This document shows positions 5,714-7,111 of a stretch of DNA of 7,111 bases, piece by piece (position 1 is the stretch's first letter; every line of letters starts with the position of its first letter). Position numbers and translations under genes: made by a program. Source of the stretch: Alphaproteobacteria bacterium (GTDB lineage: Bacteria > Pseudomonadota > Alphaproteobacteria > Rhizobiales > Hyphomicrobiaceae); NCBI GenBank assembly GCA_024279745.1, contig JAJRRE010000160.1:1-7111 (forward strand). Reading direction: 5' to 3'. A model generated the notes under the pieces. It was not told the origin of the DNA and ran no database searches. It saw only the letters and a list, made by a program, of their open reading frames with translations.

Positions 5714-7111
5714 TTCTGCTCCCCCTTTTCGGTTGCGCCGTCAGCGGCGGTAGGCTCCGTTGCGCCATGGGCCGCGGCAGGCCCGGTTGAAACTTTCCGG
5801 TGATCGACTTTGTAGCTTTTCTCCAGCGCCACCATCTCCACCGACGGCACAATTAGTTTGCCTTTGCCAAGTAATATGTCGGCAAGTTTTTGGCTAAAGG
5901 AGCGGTAGTGCAATTTGGCTGTGACTTTGACGCTTTTGGCGTCCGGCGGAATATAGAAAGAATATTGTCCGTATTTGTAGCCACGCGGCGGGATAGTGTT
6001 CGTGGTGATAAACCGCGTCACTTCCCACGGATATTCGGTGTGTTTGCCGTCCTTATCGACGGCCTGCGCATTGAAGATCACCGTATCTTCCGGCAATGCG
6101 CGCTTGTCGGTGAGCGTGCCGGAGCGCAAAAGCTCATTCCCCTTTTCGTCGCGCACCACGATCTCGATCCAGATCTGGCGCACTTCGGTCAGGCTGGTTG
6201 GCAGATTATGCCCGGCGCGCTCGTTAGTGACGCGCAGTTTCAACCGATGCAGGCCCGGCGTTTTACGCGGCTTGATGAACAGCTTCAACGAGGCGGCGCT
6301 TTTCAGCCGCTGAATTGCCTGCTCATAATTCAGAGATTTCTTGCCTTGCAGCGCCGCCGTAACAACCGCATTGCCGCCGACAAAATAGTGGTCGTGCACA
6401 ACCTTGCGCCACGGCCCGCCCAGACCGGCGAAACCACCGATCTGCGAATCCTTAAGATCATGCGGGCGCTTCAACTCATCGGCAACACGAATGGCTGTCG
6501 ATACCGGTACCATATGGCAGTCCATGCACTGGATACCATTTTGCGCATAAATCGAATATTTCCACTCGTCATAGGTGCGCTCAATCGGAAATTTGTTTTC
6601 CGGGTGAAATATATTGTGGCAATTGCCGCAAAATTTTGAGCTGGTATGTAGCGGCGAATAAGCTGTGTCGTGATAGGGCGACGAAGAATTCTTTAAAGAC
6701 CCTCGCTTGACGTTGCCCGGGTCTAGGATAATCGACGCATTGCCGTGCTCCAGCGTTGCAGTCCTTTGCAAGTTCGTGCCCTTGATCGTATGGCACACAT
6801 CGCATGAGACCCCATTCGCCGCCATTGGCGGAGCCGTGAAGCCACCATGCTTGCCCAGTTTGGGGTCGAACTTGATCGTATTGGTCACGGTGCCGATGGG
6901 CGAGTGACAACCCGCGCAGTGATTTTTAAAGCGTCCATTGGTGGCTTTTTCGCCGATCGCCCATAACGCCTGAAACACCGGGTCCTTGAAGGAATTGGCA
7001 TGCATTGAGCCCTTCCAGCCTTCATATTGGCGCGAATGGCACTGCCCGCAGATTTTTGGATCGGTCCAATCTTCCGGTGTCAGTTTGCGGTGCGGCGCCG
7101 TGATATAAGAC
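5710..7111 (-). CDS. Multiheme c-type cytochrome, cytochrome c554-like, N-terminus outside the window
   Basis: The reading frame stays open to the window edge, giving 466 visible residues; the ATG at 7005 is internal because CGQCH and other family-typical sequence precede it. Five CXXCH heme motifs are seen: CGQCH (7036-7050), CAGCH (6904-6918), CDVCH (6790-6804), CGNCH (6616-6630) and CMDCH (6514-6528). More may lie upstream. The contexts 'CGQCHSRQYEGWKGSMHANSF', 'SPLHTSSKFCGNCH', a tryptophan/tyrosine YDEWKYS before the last heme, and HDHYFVGGN downstream are typical of the cytochrome c554-like periplasmic or surface multiheme family. Several non-motif histidines could give bis-His hemes. 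After about residue 275 there is a heme-free, beta-rich region with RLKLRVTNERAGHNLPTS and WIEIVVRDEKGNELLRSG. The end is a low-complexity Ala/Gly/Thr/Glu tail. A signal peptide is expected but lies off the window. It is the first visible gene of the cytochrome pair, overlapping the tetraheme gene. Substrate or redox partner unknown. Confidence 0.9.
   Translation of the reverse strand, partial: SYITAPHRKLTPEDWTDPKICGQCHSRQYEGWKGSMHANSFKDPVFQALWAIGEKATNGRFKNHCAGCHSPIGTVTNTIKFDPKLGKHGGFTAPPMAANGVSCDVCHTIKGTNLQRTATLEHGNASIILDPGNVKRGSLKNSSSPYHDTAYSPLHTSSKFCGNCHNIFHPENKFPIERTYDEWKYSIYAQNGIQCMDCHMVPVSTAIRVADELKRPHDLKDSQIGGFAGLGGPWRKVVHDHYFVGGNAVVTAALQGKKSLNYEQAIQRLKSAASLKLFIKPRKTPGLHRLKLRVTNERAGHNLPTSLTEVRQIWIEIVVRDEKGNELLRSGTLTDKRALPEDTVIFNAQAVDKDGKHTEYPWEVTRFITTNTIPPRGYKYGQYSFYIPPDAKSVKVTAKLHYRSFSQKLADILLGKGKLIVPSVEMVALEKSYKVDHRKVSTGPAAAHGATEPTAADGATEKGEQK
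5719..5725 (-). promoter_or_regulatory. Strong ribosome binding site inside the upstream cytochrome gene
   Basis: GGGGGAG on the minus strand lies five bases before the ATG (5713-5711) of the tetraheme gene and within the last codons of the multiheme gene. Together with the four-base ATGA overlap it indicates coupled translation of the two cytochromes. Confidence 0.75.
5728..5781 (-). repeat. Two-copy 27-bp in-frame repeat in the multiheme protein tail
   Basis: Units 5755-5781 and 5728-5754 encode PAAAHGATE and PTAADGATE at the C-terminus of the multiheme cytochrome. The repeat keeps the frame and adds a flexible, probably disordered tail just before the coupled start of the next gene. Confidence 0.7.

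Noticed and set aside
5890..6639. 249-residue open frame on the plus strand
   Set aside because: It is fully antisense to the multiheme cytochrome gene, has no recognisable domain, and is explained by the high-GC complementary codon pattern.
5710..7005. Multiheme cytochrome starting at the ATG at 7005
   Set aside because: The frame is open to the window edge and encodes a further CXXCH and family-typical residues upstream, with no signal peptide after 7005.

Overview
The window looks like a chromosomal stretch of an alphaproteobacterium, quite possibly of the Hyphomicrobiales/Rhodobacterales type. This is an inference from three things: moderately high GC, the ccmD-ccmG gene order of the alphaproteobacterial cytochrome c maturation (Ccm) cluster, and the family types of the other genes. 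I see no mobile element, tRNA, rRNA or CRISPR array.

Left part, plus strand (1-1700). The 3' end of ccmD is followed by ccmG, the thioredoxin-like thiol:disulfide protein of cytochrome c maturation. Next is a CitE/HpcH-type CoA-ester lyase whose start is best placed at 819. A perfect 7-bp-stem hairpin lies between this gene and the convergent regulator gene.

Middle part (1780-3391). A minus-strand ArsR-type regulator with an apparently duplicated C-terminal module is divergent from two small plus-strand genes, a NIPSNAP-family protein and an antibiotic-biosynthesis-monooxygenase-like protein. Both small proteins belong to the dimeric alpha/beta barrel (ferredoxin-like) superfamily, so this reads as a compact regulator plus two-enzyme module of unknown substrate.

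Right part, minus strand (3476 to beyond 7111). A small exported protein carries a gluzincin-like HExxH motif and probably starts at a TTG codon. A gene-poor stretch of about 395 bases follows, holding a degenerate 14-bp tandem repeat. Last comes a translationally coupled pair of c-type cytochrome genes. The upstream one is a multiheme protein with at least five CXXCH motifs, a C-terminal non-heme domain, and a 5' end that runs off the window. The downstream one is an exported tetraheme protein made of four mono-heme cytochrome c domains.

The cytochrome pair encodes at least nine covalent hemes and probably forms a periplasmic or cell-surface electron-transfer module. Its hemes would be attached by the Ccm machinery at the left end. 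The electron donor and acceptor cannot be told from the sequence. The best candidates for something under-described are this cytochrome pair, the HECAH exported protein, and the ArsR/NIPSNAP/ABM cluster.
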